From Phoenix dactylifera (taxonomy: Eukaryota; Streptophyta; Magnoliopsida; Arecales; Arecaceae): a stretch of DNA of 64,000 bases. Both the position numbers and the translations under genes were made by a program. The stretch's first letter is position 1. Every line of letters begins with the position of its first letter. The notes below the pieces were generated by a model. That model searched no databases. It was not told the DNA's origin and saw only the letters and a program-made list of their open reading frames with translations. The stretch covers positions 30,824,575 to 30,888,574 of the forward strand of contig NC_052392.1 of assembly GCF_009389715.1 (NCBI RefSeq), written 5' to 3'. This document shows positions 18,901-27,687 of this stretch, piece by piece.

Positions 18901-19189
18901 TACTATTGGGCTTGCAAAGAACGGATATGTTTCTAGGGCATTGGACGAAGCCCCAGTTGATCCTTCTAAAAGCCTTCATGCAAGCAATGGTTCATTCAGA
19001 TGATTGCCTCAGAAAAATCTTTGATAGCTAGAAAAATCTATGGTTCTTATCGTGCAATTCTTGCATCTCCTAACATAATATTTTTCACTTGGGAGCCACC
19101 ATCCTCTTATTTCGTTGTGATCGATATATTTTGATGGTAGCATTCAAGATGGAGGTGGCCATGGGCGAGCCGGCTTTGTTATCTAGAAC

Positions 19190-19543
19190 TGTTAGAATAA
19201 GTGGCTCATATTAAGTGGTATTCTTATTTGAGTGGTACACTGGTATTCTAACGGAGCGGAGCGAAGCGACGGAATATATTTATCTTTGGGATAATTATGT
19301 AATATTTTATTTTACCAGGGATGCTGATAGGGATTGGGACTCTAGGGTTAGGGTTTAGCTATAAATATCTTGTAACCCTTGTTATTTGGTAACAGAAGAA
19401 AAGTTACGGCCGTTTCGCTCCCGTGGACGTAGGCACATTGCCGAACCACGTAAATTCCTGTGTTCAATTTCTTCTTCCTCTTCTTCTCTGAATTTCTGTG
19501 TATTGTTCTGTTCGTCGTTTGGATCCTGTATTTTTGCGCATCA
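19190..19543 (+). repeat. 5' LTR of the copia element
   Basis: 354 bp, begins TGTTAGAATAAG and ends GCGCATCA. It carries the element's promoter: a TATA box near 19359-19369 with a telomere-repeat-like TAGGGTTAGGGTTTA just upstream (about 19343-19357). Identical to the 3' LTR as read. Confidence 0.95.
19343..19369 (+). promoter_or_regulatory. LTR promoter: telo-box-like motif and TATA box
   Basis: TAGGGTTAGGGTTTA, which contains the reverse complement of the plant telo-box AAACCCTA, lies directly before CTATAAATATC. Transcription of the element would be expected to start about 30 bases downstream. The promoter role is inferred from position within the LTR; the same pair occurs in the 3' LTR near 24580-24607. 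Confidence 0.6.
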
Positions 19544-19545
19544 AT

Positions 19546-19558
19546 TGGTATCAGAGCG
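19546..19558 (+). other. Primer-binding site (initiator tRNA-Met type)
   Basis: TGGTATCAGAGCG begins two bases after the 5' LTR and is complementary to the 3' end of plant initiator tRNA-Met, the usual primer of plant copia elements. Confidence 0.92.
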
Positions 19559-20413
19559 TCGGGTTATATTTCCTGCGGCCGTGGGAGGTGGTTCGCGTGA
19601 AGGGAAGGGAGATTTGTTTTCTCTGTTTCACGGGGGGGCTGAGGGGTTTGTGTCCTCTCTCCCAAGGCTCTCTTCCCAAGCCGTGGGTGTTAATTCTTGT
19701 GGGATCTCAGGGTTGTTCCCAAGCCGAGAACAACACACAGAACAAAAAAAAAAAAAAGGAGGAACTTCTTCTTCTTCCCGTCGCGTGGGTTCTTTTGGGC
19801 GTCTTCTTCCCAAGACAAAATCCCCACGGTGCTGTGGGTGATTTCTGATTCACGTGAAGGGGAAACTTTGCTTCACGTGGAAGGTTCATATTTTTTGGGT
19901 GTCTTCTCTTCCCAAAACGAGAAGAAGAACAGAGGAAGGAGCGTGAGAGAAGGAACGGAAGTCCAGTGGTTTCTTTTTTTTTGGGCGTTCTGTTTCACAG
20001 GAGGGGTTGTTCCAAGCCGTGGGAGGTTTTGCTTCAGGTGGTGGGTTGTTTCTCCCAAGGCGTCTTCTTCCCAAAACTGAAACCCAAGTTTCTTCTCCCT
20101 GTGGTGGTTCCTTGTTTGCGGCGGCTTCCGCGTGGAAGGAAGAAAAACTCCCTGTTGCAGTCCACGAGCGAGGAAGAAGAAGCCCCCGTGCGCCTGTATC
20201 TGCCCGCGTCCTCCGGTTGCTGCGCCGTCGTGCACCCGTGCCCGTGACCGCACCGCCTTTGCCGCGTCTCCAACGCCGCGCGTGATAGATCCGGAAGAGG
20301 AGTCTCTCCCGTGCGCGTTCTGACCTAAGAAGAGGGGCGTTTCTGGTATTTTTTTATTTTCATCAGATCCTATTTTTCTCTAATTTATTTTGCAAAAAGA
20401 TAAGATTGTAGGG
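19559..20413 (+). other. Long leader of the copia element with repeated motifs
   Basis: About 855 bases between the primer-binding site and the first in-frame ATG, with no conserved coding frame. Short motifs recur, notably variants of CTTCCCAAG, CCGTGGG and TTCTTCTTCCC, together with an A tract near 19744 and a T tract near 19974. It probably carries packaging and translation-control signals, but that is inference. Confidence 0.6.
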
Positions 20414-23400
20414 ATGTCTTCTGCGAAGTTCGATGTGATAAAGTTCGATGGAACTGGGAATTTCGGGCTATGGCAGAGGAGGGTGAAGGATCTGTTAGTA
20501 TCACAGGGTATGGTAAAGGCCCTGTACGGAAAGAAACCAGATGACATGGGTAATGCAGAGTGGAAGGAATTGGAGGCTAAGGCTGTTTCAAATATACGAC
20601 TTTGTCTGGCTGATGACGTGATGTATCATGTCATGGACGAGGAATCGCCGGCAGCAATTTGGTCAAAATTGGAGAGTCGGTACATGTCCAAATCGTTGAC
20701 GAACAAGCTCTATCTTAAGCAGAAACTGTACGGTCTTAAGATGACAGAGGGTGCTGATTTAAGCCAACATATCAACGTGTTCAATCAGATTATCAGTGAT
20801 CTGCAGCGAGTTGATGTGAAGTTTGAAGACGAAGACAAAGCATTGATGTTATTGCATTCTTTACCCGCTTCTCCTACGTACGAAAATTTGGTTACAACTC
20901 TGACGTGGGGAAAGGAGACCCTAGAGTTAGAGGACGTCATTGGAGCCTTGTTAGGTTTTCATCAGAGGAAGAAAGCCAGTGCTGAGAGTTCTCAAGGAGA
21001 AGGCTTAGTGGTGAAGGGTAACCAGGAGCGTGGAAGAAGCAACACAAGGAATGGATCAAATCGCAGTAAATCTCGATCTAAATCCAGGAAAAAGAAGAGC
21101 ATAACGTGCTACAAGTGTGGAAAACAAGGTCACATAAAGCGGAATTGTCCTGAAAAAAGAAAGGGTAAAGATGATGACAGATCTGAAGGCTCCAAGTCTA
21201 TAAATATAGTAAAAGAAGATACAGAGAGCAGTGACGGTGACATACTTTCAGTTTCGTCCAGTTCAGATCATCTCGCTGATTCTTGGATTCTGGATTCAGC
21301 ATGTTCCTATCACATGACGCCCAATAAAGATTGGTTTGACACCTACAGGTTAGTTAATTCTAGTTCTGTTTTGATGGGTAATAATGCATCTTGTAAAGTC
21401 ATTGGAATAGGGAATATCAGAATTACTATGTTTGATGGTGTGGTTAGAACGTTGTGTGATGTTAGACATGTTCCAGATTTGAGAAAGAATCTAATTTCAT
21501 TGGGTACCTTAGACTCTAACGGGTTTTGTTACAAGTCTCAAGGTGGAGTAATGAAGGTTAGTAGAGGTGCTATGACAGTGATGAAGGGGCAGAAAGTAGC
21601 AGGGAACATCTACAGGTTGATAGGGACTACTGTTGTAGGTGGAGTTGCTGCTGCAGAATCTGAGTCTGATAATACAGTCTTGTGGCATATGCGTTTGGGT
21701 CATATGAGTGAACGTGGTATGCTGGAACTGCATAAAAGAAATTTTCTGAAGGGTGTTAAAACTTGCAAACTGGATTTCTGTAAGTATTGTGTTCTTGGAA
21801 AACAGAACAAGGTTCAATTCAGGACTGCCACGCACAAGACAAAGGGTATTCTTGACTATATTCATACAGATGTTTGGGGACCAGTCAGAGTAGCATCACG
21901 GGGTGGACATACATATTTCGTAACTTTTATTGATGATTTCTCGAGAAAGGTCTGGGTGTACTTCATGCAGCACAAGTCAGAAACGTTTGCCAAGTTCAAG
22001 TTGTGGAAAGCTGAAGTAGAGAATCAGACAGGGAGAAAGATCAAATGCCTCAGGTCAGACAATGGGACTGAGTATACAGATTCAAAGTTCATTGAGTTTT
22101 GTGAGCAGCATGGAATTAAGAGACACTTCACAGTACGCAAGACACCTCAGCAGAACGGTGTGGCGGAAAGGACGAACAGGACTATAGCTGAAAGAGCACG
22201 GTGTCTCAGGTTAAATGCAGGGCTTGCAAAGAACTTCTGGGCAGAGGCAGTGAATATGGCATGCTTCTTGATTAACAGATCACCTAGGGCAGCACTAGAT
22301 GGTAAGGTTGCAGAGGAGGTATGGACAGGTAATGAGGTAGACTACTCAAGTTTGAGAGTATTTGGATGTCCTGCCTATGTGCATATTCCTAGTGAGGAGA
22401 GGTCAAAGCTAGACCCGAAGTCTAGACAGTGTATCTTTCTGGGGTATCAGAAAGGGGTGAAAGGGTACAAGCTTTGGGATTCGAAGGCAAACAAGGTGGT
22501 GATCAGCAGAGATGTGGTTTTTGATGAGAAAGCCATGTTGAAAAGTACTCAAGAAGAAGAGAAGCAGATGCCAGAAAGTTGCACCAGCAATAAGCAGGTG
22601 ATGCAGGTGGAGTTAGAGAGTTCTGTCAAGGAGAATAATGTTCAGGATACAGAGACGTCTACCTCAGCCGATCAAGAGCAACATAATATAACCACAGACA
22701 GACCCAAGCATACTATCAAGCCACCAACTAGGTATGGTTTTGAAGATTTGGTTTCCTATGCATTAATCACTAGCAGTGGAGATCCTACTACTTTTCAGGA
22801 GGCAGTACACAGCCAGGAGAAGAGTAAATGGATGGGTGCTATGATGGAGGAGATGGAATCTTTGAATAAAAATCAGACATGGAAGTTGGTGGAGCTTCCA
22901 AAGGGGAAGAGAGCGATAGGATGCAAGTGGGTGTTCAAGAAAAAGGAAGCAGTATCAAAAAAAGAAGGGGAAAAGTTCAAGGCACGTCTGGTAGCAAAGG
23001 GATACTCACAGAGAGCTGGGATTGATTATGATGAGATTTTCTCCCCAGTGGTCAGACACACTTCCATCAGGGTAGTGTTGGCATTGGTAGCACATTACAA
23101 TATGGAGTTAGAGCAGATGGATGTAAAGACAGCTTTTCTTCATGGTGAGTTGGAGGAGCAGATTTACATGCAGCAGCCAGAAGGGTTTTCAGAACCTGGA
23201 CAGGAGCACTTACTCTGTAAATTGAGGAAGTCACTTTATGGGCTAAAGCAGTCTCCGAGGCAGTGGTACAAGCGTTTTGACTCCTACATGATTCGGATTG
23301 GCTACAGAAGATGTGAGTATGACTGTTGTGTTTATGTGAGGAGCCTTGATGATGGTTCTTTTATTTTTCTGTTACTGTATGTGGATGATATGCTGATTGC

Positions 23401-24316
23401 TGCGAAGAGTATAAATGAAGTCAACAAGTTGAAGATTTTGTTGAGTAGAGAGTTTGATATGAAGGATTTGGGCGCGGCCAAGAAGATTCTTGGGATGGAG
23501 ATTCGCAGGAACAGAGATTCTAGAAAATTGTGGTTATCTCAGGGTAGTTATATACAAAAGGTGTTGGAGAGATTCAGCATAGGTAATGCGAAGCCAGTGA
23601 GCACACCTTTAGCGAATCATTTCAGATTGTCTACCTCACAGTGCCCAAAGACAGAAAAAGAAATTGAAGACATGTCAACGGTTCCATATGCTAGTGCAGT
23701 GGGGTGTCTGATGTATGCTATGGTTTGTACCAGGCCGGATTTGGCGCATGCAGTTAGTGCAGTGAGCAAGTTTATGGCGAATCCAGAGAGACAGCATTGG
23801 GATGCAGTCAAGTGGATTTTCAGATACTTGAGGAGTACTATAGACCATGGTATCATGTTTGTCAGACAGCAAGATGATCCTTCAGTCGTAGGATATGTTG
23901 ATGCAGATTATGCAGGGGACTTGGATGACAGGAGGTCGACTACAGGCTATGTATTCACTCTTGCAGGAGGGCCTATCAGTTGGAGGTCCATGGTACAGTC
24001 TCTAGTTGCACTATCTACGACTGAGTCAGAGTATATGGCAGTGGCTGAGGCTGCCAAGGAAGCATTGTGGTTAACAGGATTAGTCAAGGAGCTGGGTGTT
24101 CAGCAAGGTGGAGTTCAGTTGCATTGTGACAAGAGTGCGATCTATTTGGCGAAGAACCAGGTGTATCATGCGAGAACCAAGCACATAGATGTGAGGTATC
24201 ACAAGATCAGGGAGTTGGTTTCTTCCGGTGATATATTGCTTGAGAAAGTTCACACTTCTGAAAATGCAGCAGACATGTTGACAAAACCCGTTACTGCAGA
24301 CAAGTTCAAGCATTGA
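20414..24316 (+). CDS. Ty1/copia gag-pol polyprotein
   Basis: One uninterrupted frame of 1300 residues from ATG 20414. Gag begins MSSAKFDVIKFDGTGNFGLW and holds a zinc knuckle CYKCGKQGHIKRNC (about residues 233-246). The aspartic protease signature is DSACSYHMT (about 293). Then come the GAG-pre-integrase motif LWHMRLGHMS (about 423), the integrase core with HTDVWGP, LRSDNGTEY and QQNGVAERTNR (about 485-590), reverse transcriptase from LVAKGYSQ (about 858) with the catalytic YVDD (about 990), and RNase H with VDADYAGDLDDRRSTTGY and TTESEYMA (about 1160-1210). All catalytic motifs appear intact. The frame stops right after KFKH; the usual copia tail is still readable one frame over. Length is close to Tnt1-94. 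Confidence 0.95.
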   Translation: MSSAKFDVIKFDGTGNFGLWQRRVKDLLVSQGMVKALYGKKPDDMGNAEWKELEAKAVSNIRLCLADDVMYHVMDEESPAAIWSKLESRYMSKSLTNKLYLKQKLYGLKMTEGADLSQHINVFNQIISDLQRVDVKFEDEDKALMLLHSLPASPTYENLVTTLTWGKETLELEDVIGALLGFHQRKKASAESSQGEGLVVKGNQERGRSNTRNGSNRSKSRSKSRKKKSITCYKCGKQGHIKRNCPEKRKGKDDDRSEGSKSINIVKEDTESSDGDILSVSSSSDHLADSWILDSACSYHMTPNKDWFDTYRLVNSSSVLMGNNASCKVIGIGNIRITMFDGVVRTLCDVRHVPDLRKNLISLGTLDSNGFCYKSQGGVMKVSRGAMTVMKGQKVAGNIYRLIGTTVVGGVAAAESESDNTVLWHMRLGHMSERGMLELHKRNFLKGVKTCKLDFCKYCVLGKQNKVQFRTATHKTKGILDYIHTDVWGPVRVASRGGHTYFVTFIDDFSRKVWVYFMQHKSETFAKFKLWKAEVENQTGRKIKCLRSDNGTEYTDSKFIEFCEQHGIKRHFTVRKTPQQNGVAERTNRTIAERARCLRLNAGLAKNFWAEAVNMACFLINRSPRAALDGKVAEEVWTGNEVDYSSLRVFGCPAYVHIPSEERSKLDPKSRQCIFLGYQKGVKGYKLWDSKANKVVISRDVVFDEKAMLKSTQEEEKQMPESCTSNKQVMQVELESSVKENNVQDTETSTSADQEQHNITTDRPKHTIKPPTRYGFEDLVSYALITSSGDPTTFQEAVHSQEKSKWMGAMMEEMESLNKNQTWKLVELPKGKRAIGCKWVFKKKEAVSKKEGEKFKARLVAKGYSQRAGIDYDEIFSPVVRHTSIRVVLALVAHYNMELEQMDVKTAFLHGELEEQIYMQQPEGFSEPGQEHLLCKLRKSLYGLKQSPRQWYKRFDSYMIRIGYRRCEYDCCVYVRSLDDGSFIFLLLYVDDMLIAAKSINEVNKLKILLSREFDMKDLGAAKKILGMEIRRNRDSRKLWLSQGSYIQKVLERFSIGNAKPVSTPLANHFRLSTSQCPKTEKEIEDMSTVPYASAVGCLMYAMVCTRPDLAHAVSAVSKFMANPERQHWDAVKWIFRYLRSTIDHGIMFVRQQDDPSVVGYVDADYAGDLDDRRSTTGYVFTLAGGPISWRSMVQSLVALSTTESEYMAVAEAAKEALWLTGLVKELGVQQGGVQLHCDKSAIYLAKNQVYHARTKHIDVRYHKIRELVSSGDILLEKVHTSENAADMLTKPVTADKFKH

Positions 24317-24427
24317 ACTTGGTTAACATCTCTAGGTGCTAGAGAGGATGTGTTCCAACCTATCAGCGTCAGGTGGTGTCCCAAGTTATTTTTCTCCTAA
24401 GGGGTGAATATTCGCCAAGGTGGAGAT

Positions 24428-24781
24428 TGTTAGAATAAGTGGCTCATATTAAGTGGTATTCTTATTTGAGTGGTACACTGGTATTCTAACGGAGCGGAGC
24501 GAAGCGACGGAATATATTTATCTTTGGGATAATTATGTAATATTTTATTTTACCAGGGATGCTGATAGGGATTGGGACTCTAGGGTTAGGGTTTAGCTAT
24601 AAATATCTTGTAACCCTTGTTATTTGGTAACAGAAGAAAAGTTACGGCCGTTTCGCTCCCGTGGACGTAGGCACATTGCCGAACCACGTAAATTCCTGTG
24701 TTCAATTTCTTCTTCCTCTTCTTCTCTGAATTTCTGTGTATTGTTCTGTTCGTCGTTTGGATCCTGTATTTTTGCGCATCA
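24428..24781 (+). repeat. 3' LTR of the copia element
   Basis: 354 bp, same as the 5' LTR as read, preceded by the polypurine tract AAGGTGGAGAT and followed by the AGAAC target duplication. Confidence 0.95.
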
Positions 24782-25320
24782 AGAACCATAGTTGCATGTT
24801 TTTTGGCTGCTAGGGGTACGTAGCTTCTTGACATTTCAGCACCAATACAAAGTTGCATGGAGCATAGGAGGGGTTGACTTATGCTACAGAGTTTTAGGGC
24901 ATGCACATCACTTTAGAAGTGATTTCAAAACAATGATAAGCTGGTGTCCATCAGGTGGCTGATGTAGGAGGCACTCAACCTTAGTACAGAACATCAAGCA
25001 AACGGGAGCCACTTTTGTATACTTTGAAACATCACATGTGTACAAGGAAGCTAGCAGCATGGTTGATTGGGTTGCTTCTTACATGGTCCATCACTGTAGT
25101 GCAGTTTTTTTGGGACTCCATGTTTATTCTTCCTTCCCAATTTCGAGATCTTTTGTATACCAACTCTCAAGGTTGGATTTACACTAGAGCTGTACAGCTC
25201 ATTCACTTCATCTTAAAAAAGAAAAAAATCCCTTTCTTGATACATGCTTGAAGAGTAGAAGTCAACTTTCTATCACTTTAATTTCTAAAACACCTGATGC
25301 CTTGGAGTCTTGCCATTATT

Positions 25321-25465
25321 TTTTTATTTTTGATAAGGCGAACAGATCATACATGCCTAATATGAATATGCCCAATAAAATTAAAAAACAAAATACCGTT
25401 CAAATAAGTATAAACAGCTAGAGTGTTGGTCCAAAGGACTTTCCTTATAGTGCTCCCCAACAAAC
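25321..25465 (-). mobile_element. 145-bp retroposed insert with 16-bp target duplication
   Basis: Flanked by a perfect 16-bp direct repeat GAGTCTTGCCATTATT (25305-25320 and 25466-25481). On the minus strand it ends in an A-rich tail, so it was inserted by target-primed reverse transcription in minus orientation. It lacks clear A and B boxes; it may be a 5'-truncated LINE tail or an unusual SINE. It interrupts the reverse transcriptase region of the LINE. Confidence 0.7.
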
Positions 25466-25789
25466 GAGTCTTGCCATTATTAACCAAGTACTCTTTGAAA
25501 CACTATGCGCTCTTTTCGAGCCCGTTGATTTTCGGGGGTGGAGTTTTCTAGATAATATCCTCATAGCTCAAGGAATAATGCATGAATTGGAGAGAGCGCA
25601 GCTGCTCAAAAGTTTGACAGCAATTAAACTTGATACGAAAAGAGCATATGATCGCATGAGATGGGACTTCCAGGTCCGTGGGCTTCTTGTCTTGGACAAG
25701 GCTGTCCTCTCTCGCTGTATCTGTTCATATTTTATGCTAACTTGGAGTCTCCGTTGCTAAATCAGGCTATTGAATAGACCAAAGTTACA

Positions 25790-26181
25790 CCACCAAGGTG
25801 GTAGCCCAGTTGAAATAGAGCGTTTGCTTCCAACCAAGTGGTTCCAGGTTCGAAACGCGCGGGCGTCGATTAAATTTGGGGACCAGATGCCCCATGCCTG
25901 GACACGGGGTCTGGAAGCGCTACTGGTCGGCTGGTAGCCTGGGTGGTGCCAGGTGTGACGTACTCACACGGAGGGTCGGGTCGGATAACTGAGCCGGCCC
26001 ACGGATGGGGAGGGTATGAGTAAAATAGGTCGGGGTGCCCAACACACGACTCGGTCTACCCGCATCGAACATTCTCCTGGCGGGGTGGGGGCCCAGTGGT
26101 CGGAGCTGCTACGCGGGGGTGGGCTTGTCCCCCCCCCCCCCCCCCCCCCCCCCTTCAGCAAAAAAAAAAAAAAAAAAAAAA
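25790..26181 (+). mobile_element. tRNA-derived SINE with 14-bp target duplication
   Basis: A 392-bp element flanked by perfect 14-bp direct repeats AGACCAAAGTTACA (25776-25789 and 26182-26195). The head has an A box (GGTAGCCCAGTTG, from 25799) and a B box (GGTTCGAAACG, 25847-25857) for RNA polymerase III. The body is GC-rich and not tRNA-like; near the end lie a C tract (about 26130-26153) and a terminal A tract of 20 or more bases. It sits inside the LINE, so it is younger than that element. The long A tail and perfect duplication suggest a fairly recent insertion. Confidence 0.88.
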
Positions 26182-27687
26182 AGACCAAAGTTACAGGGTT
26201 ATCAACTCACTCCTCTGACGCCTCAAATTTCCCATCAATATTTTGTCGATGACTGTTTGCTGTTGTTTGCAAAGGCAAAGATAGTACATGCTGGAGATAG
26301 TACTAAATCTGCTAGTACTTGGCAGCACTTGGAGTTAATCCAATCTCTAGTTAAAGCCTTAATTCTTCTAACTATAATTTTTTCTCTGAGAAAATTGCCA
26401 CTAAGCTTATAGGATGGAAACGGAGATCACCATGACAGGCTTCATTAATTGTTCTAACCTATTCTGTTCTTAGTTCTTGGGAAAATGCATCGCATGGCTT
26501 GGGAGGTTGTTTATTTTAGAGCCTAACAATCTCTCATCCTTGACATGAGGACTAAATATAGGGTTCGCATTGTCGAATATACCTTAAAAGCTCCCAGATA
26601 TTACTCAGCCATTTGGAGAGAATTATGCAAGCGTACCGATGTGATGCGAACTCATTTACAATGGATGATTGGAGATGGCTCAAACATCGATGTGTGGAAC
26701 AACCCTTGGTGATTCACCTCCGCAACATTTTCTCCTTTTACTGCTTTATTTGATGCTAATTAATTACTGAACTGTAAGATTCCTGAGCTACTCATTAGTG
26801 AAAAGAATGTAACATTTAGAGACTCCATTACTTTTTATTCAGCAATTGGTGCAACAAATCAATTCAGCCAAGAGGTAGGATAGAAATTTGGTGGATGGTA
26901 GTGCCTGTGATAGAAATAATTTGACTGTTATACCAGGACGTAGGATAGATTTGGAAACTTAAGATTCAGCCAAGAGTTGCTCTATTTTGGTGGAAGCTTG
27001 GATGGGTTAAATTATCATGTGTGTGTACATTCTGGCTTCATGTAATGAATGTGCTCAAGTGGACATGCAACTTGGAGTGCATCTTGGATCCCTTGTAGAG
27101 CCAAGCTGCATGCCAAGGAATACACCTCCAACTTGAACACCAAGTCATCTTACTTGGTCTAGGGAAACCTGGGTTTCTCCTGCCAAGTGCATTGTTCTCC
27201 TGCAGATGATTCAATTCACTTAGGAACCTCCATCTCTCGGTTCCATTAACATAAATTTCAATGGATCGGATAGAGGAGGGATTAACATTGGTGGTATGGC
27301 TATGTTATTACGGATCATCGAGGAGCGTTAGTAGTAGTTGGTCGTGTGCTCTTGTTTCTCACCAATTAGCCTATAGTGGAACTTAAGAACGGCATAGGAG
27401 GAGATGGTATACATTACTGAGAAATTGAATAAAGCTCAGAAGATTTGCCTTGAAGGAGATTCACAAACAGTAATTAATAGTAAGTATCCAATGCCTTATT
27501 TAGATGTTCATCCTACGATCATCGATATCTGGAGGATGTCCACGAAGCTGGAAGCTTTACAAGAAAAGCATGCTTTTCCTCAAGCTAATTCTACTAGTAA
27601 TTGGATCGCCACTCATATTGCCAACAATTCGAGAGGATATACTAATTCTCGTGCAGTGTAACACATCTGCCTTACAAAAAAAAAAAA

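Larger units (their letters stand above)
19190..24781 (+). mobile_element. Intact Ty1/copia LTR retrotransposon (Tork/Tnt1-like)
   Basis: Complete 5592-bp element. Two 354-bp LTRs (19190-19543 and 24428-24781) look identical base for base on reading, begin TG and end CA. They are flanked by a perfect 5-bp target duplication, AGAAC (19185-19189 and 24782-24786). A primer-binding site, TGGTATCAGAGCG, follows the 5' LTR and a polypurine tract (about 24417-24427) precedes the 3' LTR. One open frame encodes the whole polyprotein. Identical LTRs mean recent insertion. The domain order places it in Ty1/copia; the gag start and general resemblance fit the Tork/Tnt1-94 group (from memory). It may be able to move on its own, apart from a small change at the very end of the polyprotein. 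Confidence 0.95.
18900..25235 (+). mobile_element. Dead LINE, RNase H region, split by the copia insertion
   Basis: The flanks of the copia element read together as a plant L1-type LINE RNase H domain. Left of the insertion is FTWEPPSSYFVV and then DGSIQDGGGHGRAGFVI, in different frames. Right of it come LHGA and EGLTYATEF, then HVYKEASSMVDWVASY and finally RDLLYTNSQGWIYTRAV, followed by an A-rich tail near 25214-25229. Frameshifts and stops show it is long dead. Only the 3' part is recognised; the left border is uncertain. The insertion point (19190/24781) falls inside this domain, so the LINE is older than the copia element. Confidence 0.6.
25236..27687 (+). mobile_element. Second dead LINE (L1-type), reverse transcriptase to poly(A)
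   Basis: Decayed non-LTR retrotransposon in plus orientation. Recognisable pieces in order: SKTPDALESCHY, DNILIAQGIMHELERAQ and LDTKRAYDRMRWDF (reverse transcriptase, 25250-25680), YFVDDCLLLFAKA (catalytic FADD region, about 26245-26282), WMIGDGSNIDVWNNPW (about 26660-26710), an RNase H part with KICLEGDSQTVINS (about 27440-27482), and a terminal SRGYTNSRAV just before an A tract (27675-27687). Stops and frameshifts are frequent. Two later inserts lie inside it: 25321-25465 and the SINE 25790-26181. The 5' end is unclear and adjoins the other LINE's tail. Confidence 0.75.

Noticed and set aside
21509..21865. 118-codon minus frame inside the copia element
   Set aside because: Antisense to the intact polyprotein with no recognisable domain.
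26113..26182. C and A homopolymers as an independent feature
   Set aside because: They are the terminal part of the SINE bounded by the 14-bp duplication.
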